DNA of 9,160 bases from Flavipsychrobacter stenotrophus (GCA_947371715.1 CANBQQ010000095.1:1-9160); one strand, 5' to 3'. Numbered from the stretch's first letter, positions 1 to 7,543 are shown. Notes: generated from the letters alone by a model not told the origin. Made by a program: numbers and translations.

Positions 1-3000
1 AGTATTATGTGTAATAGTGCAACTCAGACAGCACGCACGCAGCATGGCTCAAATCCTAATGCTACCACTTTCTGGTCTGTAACCGCCAATGGTCATATTA
101 CATTGAGCGCACTTACTGCTGACTCAGTGACTATTACATCTCACACTCCGGGTAGCGATACTATATATTATAAGATAGTTACCTTGGGAGATACAAATAC
201 AATTTCAAGGGTTGTTCGTGTAACTGTAGCAGGTACACCGCCACACAGCACAATAACAGGTGCAAATTCACTTTGCGCAGGTACAAATGATACACTTGCC
301 TTGAGCGGTGTAGCAGGTGGTACTTGGACGAGCCAGTTCCCTTCAGTGGCAACTGTTTCTGCAACGGGTATAGTTCATGGCTTGTCAGCAGGTGTTGATA
401 CGATAAGATACGTACTGACTACAGGTTGCGGTAACGACACAGCTTACTTTGCAATAGCTGTTACCGGCCTTGCCTCTGCCCCTGCTATTTCCGGTCTTAC
501 AAGAGTATGTACAGGTATATCTAATACAATTACATTGTCAGTTGCATCGGCTCCACCAGCTGGTAATACTTACCGCTGGAGGTCTACTAACCCTGCTGTG
601 TCTTCAATAGATGCGGTAACGGGTGTTGTAACAGGTAACACGCCTGGACAGGATACAATGTTCTATGTGATCACTAACTCATGTAGCTCAGATAGTACTT
701 TCAAATTAGATACTGTTACTGCTAATCCAACCAATGGCAGCATATCGGGTTCATCACCTATGTGTATTGGCCAGACAGTTACATTTACTGATGTAACTTC
801 TACAGGTTCAACCAGCACAGCATGGAGTAGCTCTTCGCCAGTTGCAACAGTTAATGCTGCTACCGGTGCGGTAACCGCAGTAAGTGCGGGTGCAGCAACT
901 ATCAGCTTTGCAATCAATGGTTGTATTACTTTATATGATACGTTCCATGTAGATGTGCAGCCTGCGCAGGTGGCAAGTCCTATCTCAGGCCCACACAGGA
1001 TTTGTATCGGCTCACCGCTGACATTGTCTGCAGCTGCTCCTGCAACAGGTTCATTTGCATGGCATACTACCAACCCTACAATAGCTACTGTTACAGCAGG
1101 TGGTGTAGTAAATGGTGTAGCGAATGGTACAGTTGATATTCATTATGTGATCACCAATGCGTGTGGATCTGACAGTACTTCATATACTGATACAATAGGT
1201 ACCAATGCGGTATCGGGTGTTATTACCGGCTCTGTTGGTAGTAATATGTGTAATGGTAGTGCTCAGACATTGACAAGCAGCACATCAAATATTTACTATT
1301 CTACGTGGACAACTTCAGCTCCAGCTGTGGTGTCAGTTGTACCATCAGGTTCGGTAACTGCTGTAGCCAACGCATTGAGTGCGGGTGTCAATACAACGAT
1401 CACAGCAACATTGTATGGTTGTTCATTAACACCGCTTACTAACACGTTTACTATTAATGTTCTGAATCCTTTGGTTGCTTCACCGATCTCTGGTCCAACA
1501 AGAGTATGTATTGGTACGCCAAGTACTTTGTCTGCAACTGCTCCTGTTTCGGGTACGTTCGTATGGCGCTCTATGACTCCGTCTGTTGCAACGGTATCTA
1601 ATACCGGTGTGGTGAACGGCGTGTCTACAGGCTTTACAGATATACATTATGTAGTTACCAACGTGTGCGGATCGGATAGTACTTCGCAGACGGACAGTGT
1701 TAACCAGAACGTTATTAACGGTGTGATCACAGGTAATCATTCAATGTGTAATGGTGCTACCCAGACATTGTCTAATACAACATCAAATAATACTTATTAC
1801 ACTACCTGGAGCACAAGTGCGCCGGGTGTTGCTTCAATAACGTCTCCTGCTATTAATCCAACGGCAACTATATTGGCTGCAGGTACCGGTACGAATGCGA
1901 TCATTACACAAACACTATACGGTTGCACCACTCAAACAGATACGTTCGCGGTTAACGTCAATGCTGCACCGTCAGCGGGCACTATCTCCGGTCCGACCAT
2001 TCAGTGTATTGGTACAACTAATACGCTTACCCATACAGGCCCTAACGCCGGTGTGTGGACAAGGTTCGGAACAGTAGTAACGCTTGGTACCGGAACTCCT
2101 GGTGCGATACCTGTGACAGGTAGCAATGCAGGTGTGGATACAGTTTACTATACTGTTACCGCTGCAGGTTGTCCTAATAGTGTTGCCAAGCATATAGACA
2201 CAGTTCAGGCTAACGTGGTTGTTGGTCCTATAACAGGCCCTGCAGGTGCAGGTTCTGATACAGTTTGTATCGGCGGTACGCTTATATTCAACGATACCTC
2301 TACTATGGGTACATGGTCTAGTGTGAACACAGCAATAGCTACCGTTCTTCCTACATCAGGCCCTGCTATCATCAATGGTGTTGCGGGTGGTACTACTACT
2401 ATCAGCTATACTGTGAATAGCGGTTGCGGTGCACCAATTGCATCTACAAGAGTAATTACTGTACGCAATGCTGCTACAGCAGGCTTCATTACGGGTGTTT
2501 CTTCACTTTGCTCTGGTTCTTCTGCATTATTTTCTGCAAATACCGGTGATCCTAACGGAACTTGGTTCACGACGAATGCCTCAGCTAACGTTGACCCTAC
2601 TGGTTTAGTAACAGGCTCTCTGTCACCAGTTGCTCCGGGTGCCAATCCTTCAGCTACTGTAGTAATTAAATATGCAGTTTCTAACGTGTGTAATACAGAT
2701 ACCGCCTCGTCATCTAATGTAACAATAAAGGTTACACCAAATGCTTCAGCTATTACAACTACAGGTGGTGGTAATCCTGCAGGTTTGGATTCACTTTGTA
2801 TTACATCTACTTTGCAGCAAACAGCTACACCAAACGTAACTTCAGCTGGTTCAGCGGGCCTGACAGTTTTGTGGTCATTCTCAAATGCCAATGCAACGAT
2901 CACAGGTACCGGTGCAGTTCCTACAACAATAACAGGTGCTGCTGCGGGATTGGATACACTAACATTCAGAGTATCTAACAGCTGCGGATTTGACACAGCG

Positions 3001-4578
3001 AGAAGAGTTATTAAAATTAAAGCTCCATTGCCTGCAGGTACGATCGTTGCGCCTAGCACAGTTTGTTACCCTTCACCAGATTTCCAGTTGTATGATACGC
3101 TTGCCAATGGCGATACCATAACTGATGGTGCATGGGATGTACTGACAGGTACTTCAATATTCGTATTCCCCGGTGGTTTGGCAACATTGCCTAGTCCTAC
3201 CTTCACTTCGACTACTGTAAGAGTAATAAGAACTGATTTCTGTGGTTCGGTACAGACTACCAAAGTTATTTCTGTTGTTCCAGGCCCGATAGCCGGTGTT
3301 ACTACAGGTAATCCTGCACTTTGTGTGGGTACAACCGATACACTGTCAAATACTAACTTCCCATTTGGTGATTATTGGACTACTAGCGATGTGACCATCG
3401 CAAGTGTTGATGCATCGGGTGTGGTTACAGGTAATGCAGCCGGTTCTGTTGATATCTATTATGTAGATACAAGTGCCTGCGGTGCTGATACAGCTTCATT
3501 CACAGTAAACGTGGGTGGCTTGTCACCAACAGGTTATATCTACGGACAGGATACATCATGTATACCGGGTACAGCACAATTGTTTGATACAGTTGCAGCT
3601 GCAGCGGGTGGTACATGGTCTATAGTATCGGGTGGTACAGTTGCCAGCATAGATGCAGCAACAGGTTTGGTAACAGCACTTAGCTCAGGTGCGGCAGTAA
3701 TTGCCTACACTACAACTAATGGTTGCGGACCAAATGATACAACATTCACATTCAGGGTATTTGATGCGCCTCACCTGGTGAGTCCGTTAACGGCTACTAC
3801 CTGTGACAGTGTATCGTTCACCTATACTCCGCTCCCTGACTCATTGGGTTCGACATTTGCATGGACAAGGGATACAATAACCGGTCTTGCAAATATTGCG
3901 AATGCAGGTGTTGGCAGTTCTACAGAGTATCTTGATGATACAGTTAATACTATTGTTACTACGTCATATGTTTACACATCAACATTGCACGGATGTAGCG
4001 CTAATGATACAGTGAAGGTTTCTGTTACGCCTACACCACGCCTTATCAGCCCATTGTTCGATACGGTTTGTAGCGGTGCTCCATTTACTTACATCGATAT
4101 AGAGTCTACTACACCTGCAAATGCGACCTGGATTCGCCCTGTAGCTGTAAATATCTCTAATCCGACTAATAACGGCGTACACAGCATCAATGAAACGCTG
4201 ATCTATACCGGTCCGGCAACAGCAGGTGGAACTGTATTGTATAACTACACTATTGGTTATCCTGGTTGTCCTACCCACGTAGAAACGGTGACAGTGTCAG
4301 TTAACCCTACACCAGCTGTACCAACCATCACTACGCATTCTCCTTCGGAAGTATGTTCTATGACGATGGATCAGAACTTTGGTTCTGCAACTCCTCCACC
4401 AGCCGGTGTTACTTACACATGGTTTGCTACAGGTGCACAGGTTTGGGCTACGGGCAGCACTCGCCAGTATTCATTGGTCAACTTTACAGCTCCGGGTAGT
4501 GCAGTTGTTTATCTCCTTGCTTCGATCCCGGGTTTGAATTGTCCTTCAAAGGATTCATTCCCTGTGAATGTTACAACA
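1..4578 (+). repeat. Array of about 18 tandem Ig-like (Big_2/PKD-like) domain repeats
   Basis: Approximate unit starts, set at the linker before each domain: 1 (partial), 241, 469, 724, 964, 1207, 1468, 1711, 1966, 2215, 2470, 2740, 3025, 3283, 3520, 3766, 4033 and 4309. Units run about 77-95 codons. Every complete unit has two Cys, one near its start and one near its end. The repeats are strongly diverged at DNA level, including synonymous positions, so this is a domain array rather than a recent simple-sequence expansion. Boundaries were drawn by eye and may be off by several codons. Confidence 0.85.
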
Positions 4579-5082
4579 GCAATATCTGATAAGCCGGAAG
4601 TGATCTACTTCAATGGTGACTTCGTTTGTCTGTCATACGATCAGGATACATACCAGTGGGGTTATGACAACAGGTCTACATTGGATTCTGAACTGTTTGC
4701 AGGTGAAACTAACCAGAACTACAGAGAAGAAACACCGGACTTTACAGGTAAATACTACTTCGTAATTACTACACATAACGGTTGTATGCAGAAGACGTAC
4801 TACAACGCACCAACAGGTGTTACCAATGTAACAGGTAGCATGGGTGTGATGAAAGTATTCCCTAACCCTGCTGATCAGTTCGTAAATGTGGAAATAAATA
4901 ATACACCAGGTGGTAAATACAAAGTAGAAGTTGTAAATTTGCTGGGTCAGACGCTGAACGCACAAGACCTTGTTAACAACAAAACAACAATTGGTGTGTC
5001 AGATCTGGCATCAGGAGTATACTTTATCAATTGCTACCGTGATGGAGTGAAGTTTGCTTCTGCCAAATTTGTAAAGAACTAA
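1..5082 (+). CDS. Giant Ig-like repeat surface protein with T9SS type A sorting domain (5' end missing)
   Basis: The reading frame is open from the first base and begins inside a repeat, so the true start and signal peptide lie upstream; the ATG at 7 is only the first internal Met. The visible 1693 residues contain about 18 tandem domains, each opening with a pattern like I-(S/T)-G-x-x-x-x-C-x-G, then a Trp strand, a VATV-like strand, a G-V-V-x-G turn, a G-x-D-x-x-Y strand and an N-x-C-G-x-D strand. This resembles bacterial Ig-like group 2 (Big_2/BID_2) domains; the last three repeats (from 3766) are more PKD-like. A distinct domain (4579-4842) and a C-terminal sorting domain follow. Composition is rich in Thr, Ser, Gly, Val and Ala and poor in Lys. 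Proteins of this build are usually exported by Sec, then the type IX system, and displayed on the surface or released. A role in adhesion, gliding or matrix is inference; no catalytic domain is visible. The repeat type and sorting signal are well supported; the ligand is unknown. Confidence 0.93.
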   Translation, partial: SIMCNSATQTARTQHGSNPNATTFWSVTANGHITLSALTADSVTITSHTPGSDTIYYKIVTLGDTNTISRVVRVTVAGTPPHSTITGANSLCAGTNDTLALSGVAGGTWTSQFPSVATVSATGIVHGLSAGVDTIRYVLTTGCGNDTAYFAIAVTGLASAPAISGLTRVCTGISNTITLSVASAPPAGNTYRWRSTNPAVSSIDAVTGVVTGNTPGQDTMFYVITNSCSSDSTFKLDTVTANPTNGSISGSSPMCIGQTVTFTDVTSTGSTSTAWSSSSPVATVNAATGAVTAVSAGAATISFAINGCITLYDTFHVDVQPAQVASPISGPHRICIGSPLTLSAAAPATGSFAWHTTNPTIATVTAGGVVNGVANGTVDIHYVITNACGSDSTSYTDTIGTNAVSGVITGSVGSNMCNGSAQTLTSSTSNIYYSTWTTSAPAVVSVVPSGSVTAVANALSAGVNTTITATLYGCSLTPLTNTFTINVLNPLVASPISGPTRVCIGTPSTLSATAPVSGTFVWRSMTPSVATVSNTGVVNGVSTGFTDIHYVVTNVCGSDSTSQTDSVNQNVINGVITGNHSMCNGATQTLSNTTSNNTYYTTWSTSAPGVASITSPAINPTATILAAGTGTNAIITQTLYGCTTQTDTFAVNVNAAPSAGTISGPTIQCIGTTNTLTHTGPNAGVWTRFGTVVTLGTGTPGAIPVTGSNAGVDTVYYTVTAAGCPNSVAKHIDTVQANVVVGPITGPAGAGSDTVCIGGTLIFNDTSTMGTWSSVNTAIATVLPTSGPAIINGVAGGTTTISYTVNSGCGAPIASTRVITVRNAATAGFITGVSSLCSGSSALFSANTGDPNGTWFTTNASANVDPTGLVTGSLSPVAPGANPSATVVIKYAVSNVCNTDTASSSNVTIKVTPNASAITTTGGGNPAGLDSLCITSTLQQTATPNVTSAGSAGLTVLWSFSNANATITGTGAVPTTITGAAAGLDTLTFRVSNSCGFDTARRVIKIKAPLPAGTIVAPSTVCYPSPDFQLYDTLANGDTITDGAWDVLTGTSIFVFPGGLATLPSPTFTSTTVRVIRTDFCGSVQTTKVISVVPGPIAGVTTGNPALCVGTTDTLSNTNFPFGDYWTTSDVTIASVDASGVVTGNAAGSVDIYYVDTSACGADTASFTVNVGGLSPTGYIYGQDTSCIPGTAQLFDTVAAAAGGTWSIVSGGTVASIDAATGLVTALSSGAAVIAYTTTNGCGPNDTTFTFRVFDAPHLVSPLTATTCDSVSFTYTPLPDSLGSTFAWTRDTITGLANIANAGVGSSTEYLDDTVNTIVTTSYVYTSTLHGCSANDTVKVSVTPTPRLISPLFDTVCSGAPFTYIDIESTTPANATWIRPVAVNISNPTNNGVHSINETLIYTGPATAGGTVLYNYTIGYPGCPTHVETVTVSVNPTPAVPTITTHSPSEVCSMTMDQNFGSATPPPAGVTYTWFATGAQVWATGSTRQYSLVNFTAPGSAVVYLLASIPGLNCPSKDSFPVNVTTAISDKPEVIYFNGDFVCLSYDQDTYQWGYDNRSTLDSELFAGETNQNYREETPDFTGKYYFVITTHNGCMQKTYYNAPTGVTNVTGSMGVMKVFPNPADQFVNVEINNTPGGKYKVEVVNLLGQTLNAQDLVNNKTTIGVSDLASGVYFINCYRDGVKFASAKFVKN
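964..1965 (+). repeat. Duplicated two-domain module inside the Ig-like array
   Basis: Domains at 964-1206 and 1468-1710 match each other (both 81 residues, about 50 identical by hand count, sharing SPISGP, GVVNGV and CGSDSTS). The domains that follow them, at 1207-1467 and 1711-1965, match each other in turn (GVITG, MCNG, AQTL or TQTL, TSAP, LYGC). The order A-B-A'-B' implies duplication of a two-domain unit of about 500 bases. The partial repeat at the window start (MCNSATQT) looks like another B-type domain, so further A-B pairs may lie upstream. Confidence 0.75.
4579..4842 (+). other. Non-repeat pre-sorting domain of the giant protein
   Basis: This stretch between the last Ig-like repeat and the sorting signal is richer in Tyr, Asp, Asn and charged residues than the array (for example DQDTYQWGYDN and NQNYREE). 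It keeps one early and one late Cys (FVCLSYD and HNGCMQK), so it may be a diverged final beta-sandwich domain. I recall similar Tyr/Trp-rich segments just before type A sorting signals in related bacteria, but cannot verify this here. No function can be assigned. Confidence 0.5.
4846..5079 (+). other. T9SS type A C-terminal sorting domain (coding region)
   Basis: The last 78 residues fit the Por secretion system C-terminal sorting domain (TIGR04183-like). They show FPNPA near the start, a V-x-V-x-N-L-L-G-Q strand, DLASGVYF in the middle and a basic end FVKN. In this family the domain directs export through the outer-membrane T9SS translocon and is commonly removed when the protein is anchored or released. 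Length and motif order are normal. Confidence 0.92.
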
Positions 5083-5116
5083 AAAAATAAACTCAGCCTT
5101 TTAAAGCTATATTTTG

Positions 5117-6169
5117 ATGAAAAAGTTAATTCTTCTGTTTGTTGCGGCCGGTGCGGGTTTCACAGCAATGGCACAGGTTCGTGGCGGAGATAATTTCTAC
5201 GCGCAGAAATGTGTTATTGACCTGAATTTCCCTATAGGTGTACTCATGCAGTCTCCTACCAATACCATGGATGCCAATTTTCTGAATGCAATAAATACCA
5301 ACTTCGGTAAGATCAAAATGAGCACAGGTACATCATATGGTGTAGATGCAAATTTTGGCTACTTTGTAGGGCACAGACGCCGTTTCGGTATTGGTGCGGG
5401 TATCATGTACCAGTCACAGTCATCAAATGCCACCATTGATAACTACCATGTAGAGTACCAGGCTACAGATAGCAAGGATAATATCTACAGGCAGCTGGTG
5501 ACAGCTACTCATCCAATAAAGGAAGAGTTGACTATCACTAATATCAACATCCCGGTTGTACTTAAGTTCAAGCAGAGATTGAATACGCGCATAGGTATTT
5601 CGGTTGATGCGGGTATCCTGTACAATGTACAGATCCAGAACAAGTGGAAAACAGATGCTGAGTTTAATTATGAAGCGATCTACCAGTTTTCACGTAATGC
5701 ATCAGGACAGACAGTTACTGTTTACGATAATGCCTCAGTACCAAATGTAAACGACTGGTTGATCACTAAGGATCAGTATACTAAGCACAATAGCATTGGT
5801 ACTATTCCGGGTGTATTTGACAGTCTGCGTGCACGTGGTTACAACGTTGCACTGGGTGTAAAGCCAACTACCAAATCAGGTACTGTTAACTATACTACTG
5901 GCTCTATTGGTTTTATTCTTCGTCCTACTGTTAATGTTCGCATGACCAATCGTATTCACCTGAATCTTGGTGCATATGCTACTTACCAGACATTCAAGAA
6001 TACTACTGCAAGTAACTACCGCCTTGTTGATAACATGGGTACTACTTATAGCTCTATGCTGAACACTGTTTCTTCAACTGATAACATGTCTTTTGGTTTG
6101 AACCTTGGTGTTCGTTACTTCCTGGGTACTCCAAAGGATGCACAGTTTGATGGTAAGTTTGATAACTAA
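5117..6169 (+). CDS. Predicted outer-membrane beta-barrel protein
   Basis: This 350-residue protein begins with a clear signal peptide: MKK, a hydrophobic core, then A-M-A before Gln20, giving likely signal peptidase I cleavage after Ala19 (coding 5117-5173). The ATG at 5117 is preferred to the in-frame TTG just before it because it gives a standard MKK start. The mature part has alternating, glycine- and aromatic-rich amphipathic stretches (for example SYGVDANFGYFVG, RRFGIGAGIMY, RIGISVDAGILYN, TGSIGFILRP) and ends with a typical last strand, MSFGLNLGVRYFLG, followed by a short polar tail. This fits the porin-like outer-membrane beta-barrel proteins common in Bacteroidota. It lacks the features I would expect of PorP/SprF. 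The start is 34 bases after the giant repeat gene, with no promoter or terminator seen between, so the two are probably co-transcribed. Its cargo or partner is unknown; a role with the upstream surface protein is inference from gene order. Confidence 0.85.
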   Translation: MKKLILLFVAAGAGFTAMAQVRGGDNFYAQKCVIDLNFPIGVLMQSPTNTMDANFLNAINTNFGKIKMSTGTSYGVDANFGYFVGHRRRFGIGAGIMYQSQSSNATIDNYHVEYQATDSKDNIYRQLVTATHPIKEELTITNINIPVVLKFKQRLNTRIGISVDAGILYNVQIQNKWKTDAEFNYEAIYQFSRNASGQTVTVYDNASVPNVNDWLITKDQYTKHNSIGTIPGVFDSLRARGYNVALGVKPTTKSGTVNYTTGSIGFILRPTVNVRMTNRIHLNLGAYATYQTFKNTTASNYRLVDNMGTTYSSMLNTVSSTDNMSFGLNLGVRYFLGTPKDAQFDGKFDN

Positions 6170-6189
6170 TTGATCATAATTGATATTTC

Positions 6190-6219
6190 AGAGGCTACCC
6201 ACGGGTAGCCTCTTTTTTT
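6190..6219 (+). terminator. Intrinsic terminator after the barrel-protein gene
   Basis: A perfect 10-bp stem (AGAGGCTACC paired with GGTAGCCTCT, 4-base loop CACG) runs straight into a run of seven T (6213-6219). It lies 20 bases after the stop codon and should end the transcript that covers the giant repeat gene and the barrel gene. Confidence 0.92.
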
Positions 6220-6251
6220 GCGGTATGCAGTACTTTCATCAGTTAGCAGAT

Positions 6252-6279
6252 AAAATTAGCCTGTTGATCGTCTAATTTT
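6252..6279. promoter_or_regulatory. 8-bp inverted repeat next to the -33 element (possible operator)
   Basis: AAAATTAG (6252-6259) and CTAATTTT (6272-6279) are perfect reverse complements separated by 12 bases, so the half-sites are centred 20 bp apart, about two helical turns. The right arm ends one base before the TTTG of the putative promoter. The placement suits a dimeric regulator that blocks or assists RNA polymerase, but the arms are AT-rich and such a dyad can occur by chance. No regulator gene is visible in the window. Confidence 0.35.
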
Positions 6280-6280
6280 C

Positions 6281-6309
6281 TTTGGAAAGATATTAAAAGT
6301 TTAATTTTG
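6281..6309 (+). promoter_or_regulatory. Bacteroidota-type promoter for the glycosyltransferase gene
   Basis: TTTG (6281-6284) and TAATTTTG (6302-6309) match the -33 and -7 (TAnnTTTG) elements recognised by the primary sigma factor of Bacteroidota, with a 17-base spacer, at the short end of the known range. The -7 element ends 10 bases before the ATG at 6320, so transcription should start only a few bases upstream of the start codon. It follows the terminator at 6190-6219, which makes the glycosyltransferase an independent unit. Confidence 0.72.
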
Positions 6310-6319
6310 CTACATTGGT

Positions 6320-7450
6320 ATGCGAATAGGAGTAAATACAAGGTTATTATTAAAGGGAAAGCTGGAAGGGATTGGCTGGTTTACGTTTCAGACGCTGCAG
6401 AAAATTGTGTTGGGTCATCCGGAACATGAATTTGTTTTCTTTTTTGACAGAGACTATGATCCGTCGTTCATATTTGCATCTAATGTTACACCAGTAGTAG
6501 TCCACCCACAAGCCAGGCATCCTATTCTTTTTTATTTGTGGTTTGAGTGGAGCATTCCATTCATGCTTAAGAAACACAAGATCGATCTATTTCTTTCACC
6601 TGATAGTTACTTGTCGTTAAGTACTAAGGTACCTACTTGCCTTGTAATACATGATCTTGCGTTTGAGCATTATCCAGATCATTATGTGCTTAGTCATAGA
6701 CTGTACTGGACCCACTATTCTCCTTTATTTGCAAAAAAGGCTAAGCGAATTGCCACAGTTTCTACGTTTTCCAAGGACGATATAAGCAAACGCTACGGTA
6801 TAAGTAAGGATAATATAGATGTGGTATATAATGGCGCTCATGATGAATACCGGCCATTGACCTTTGATGAGAAGACTGCTGTTAAAACACAATATGCCGA
6901 TGGTTGTGAGTATTTTGTTTTTGCCGGCGCCATTCATCCGCGCAAGAACATAGTTAACTTGCTGAAGGCATTTGTGATGTTTAAGAAGCACCAGCGTACC
7001 AATATGAAACTGGTCATCGTTGGCCGACCTGCCTGGAAATATGATGAAGTTGAGGAGCTGAAGAATACCATGCCGTATAAGGAAGATGTGAAGTGGGTAG
7101 GGTATATGAATATTGATGAGCTGTCGAGGGTAATGGGTGGTGCTTATGCGCTGGTCTATGCGTCATTGTTCGAAGGATTTGGTATACCGATACTGGAAGC
7201 AATGCAGTGTGATGTGCCGGGAATAGTGAGCAAGACTTCTTCGATGCCGGAAGTAGCAGGTGATGCCGCCCTGTTAGTAGATCCAACAGACCCGGGTGAT
7301 ATAGCCGAAAAGATGCACATTTTGTATAAGGATGAGGCGCTCAGGGCTAAATTGATAGTTAATGCAAGAGTGCAAGTTCAGAAATTCAGCTGGGAGGCTT
7401 CGGCTGAAAAATTATGGGAGTGCATGATGAAATGTGTAGATAAGCGCTAA
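6320..7450 (+). CDS. Glycosyltransferase family 4 (GT-B fold)
   Basis: This 376-residue protein should transfer a sugar from a nucleotide-activated donor, retaining the anomeric configuration, in the cytosol or at the inner face of the membrane. The N-terminal acceptor half begins MRIGVNTRLL with a glycine-containing loop (LEGIGW, residues 15-20) and includes an HDLAFEHYP segment at 111-119. The C-terminal donor half opens with FAGAIHPRKN (201-210, basic residues Arg208 and Lys209) and carries the EX7E motif, Glu285 to Glu293 in EGFGIPILE, then SSMPEVAGDAALLVDP. These are the hallmarks of the GT4 'glycosyl transferases group 1' family, and the length is normal. No signal peptide or membrane span is seen. 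The ATG at 6320 fits the family's usual N-terminus and the promoter just upstream. Sugar and acceptor cannot be told from sequence; LPS, exopolysaccharide or protein glycan synthesis are all possible. The gene stands alone, with terminators on both sides, rather than in a polysaccharide cluster. Confidence 0.93.
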   Translation: MRIGVNTRLLLKGKLEGIGWFTFQTLQKIVLGHPEHEFVFFFDRDYDPSFIFASNVTPVVVHPQARHPILFYLWFEWSIPFMLKKHKIDLFLSPDSYLSLSTKVPTCLVIHDLAFEHYPDHYVLSHRLYWTHYSPLFAKKAKRIATVSTFSKDDISKRYGISKDNIDVVYNGAHDEYRPLTFDEKTAVKTQYADGCEYFVFAGAIHPRKNIVNLLKAFVMFKKHQRTNMKLVIVGRPAWKYDEVEELKNTMPYKEDVKWVGYMNIDELSRVMGGAYALVYASLFEGFGIPILEAMQCDVPGIVSKTSSMPEVAGDAALLVDPTDPGDIAEKMHILYKDEALRAKLIVNARVQVQKFSWEASAEKLWECMMKCVDKR

Positions 7451-7487
7451 GCGATGTGAAGCAATATATTGCTGACAGATATGGAAT

Positions 7488-7521
7488 AAAAAAGCCGGAA
7501 GAACTTTCTTCCGGCTTTTTT
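7488..7521. terminator. Bidirectional intrinsic terminator between convergent genes
   Basis: A perfect 15-bp stem, AAAAAAGCCGGAAGA (7488-7502) paired with TCTTCCGGCTTTTTT (7507-7521), encloses the loop ACTT. Because the arms begin and end in A6/T6, either strand gives a GC-rich hairpin followed by a U tract. It lies 37 bases after the glycosyltransferase stop and 22 bases beyond the stop of the minus-strand repeat gene, so it should end both transcripts. Confidence 0.92.
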
Positions 7522-7543
7522 ATTATCAGATTTCAGGTGAGTA

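Noticed and set aside
7..9. ATG at 7 as the real start of the giant protein
   Set aside because: The frame is open to base 1, the ATG falls inside a repeat (IMCNSATQT aligns with other MCNG repeats), and no signal peptide follows, although a T9SS cargo needs one.
2406..3059. Long minus-strand open frame (217 codons) inside the giant repeat gene, and a similar one at 663-1073
   Set aside because: They are antisense to a clearly coding frame. Their hydrophobic Val/Ala/Pro-rich composition is what the reverse complement of Thr/Gly/Asn-rich repeats gives. They have no domain pattern and no start signals.
1..4578. Evenly spaced repeats suggesting a CRISPR array or a diversity-generating target
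   Set aside because: The spacing is about 230-285 bases, the repeats are similar only as protein, and the frame is open throughout. No reverse transcriptase, template repeat or cas gene is visible.
5108..5116. TATATTTTG just before the barrel gene as a -7 promoter box
   Set aside because: It has one base too many for TAnnTTTG, no TTTG lies at a suitable distance upstream, and it touches the start codon. Co-transcription with the upstream gene is simpler.
5117..6169. PorP/SprF-family identity for the barrel protein
   Set aside because: PorP/SprF proteins usually accompany type B cargos and show a characteristic N-terminal region with a Q-Y-M-x-N-like segment that I do not see. The upstream cargo is type A. 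Only a general beta-barrel call is supported.
6167..6184. Direct repeat TAATTGAT (6167-6174 and 6177-6184) at the barrel gene's stop codon, as an attachment site
   Set aside because: It is too short and AT-rich, overlaps the stop codon, and no integrase or transposase is present in the window.
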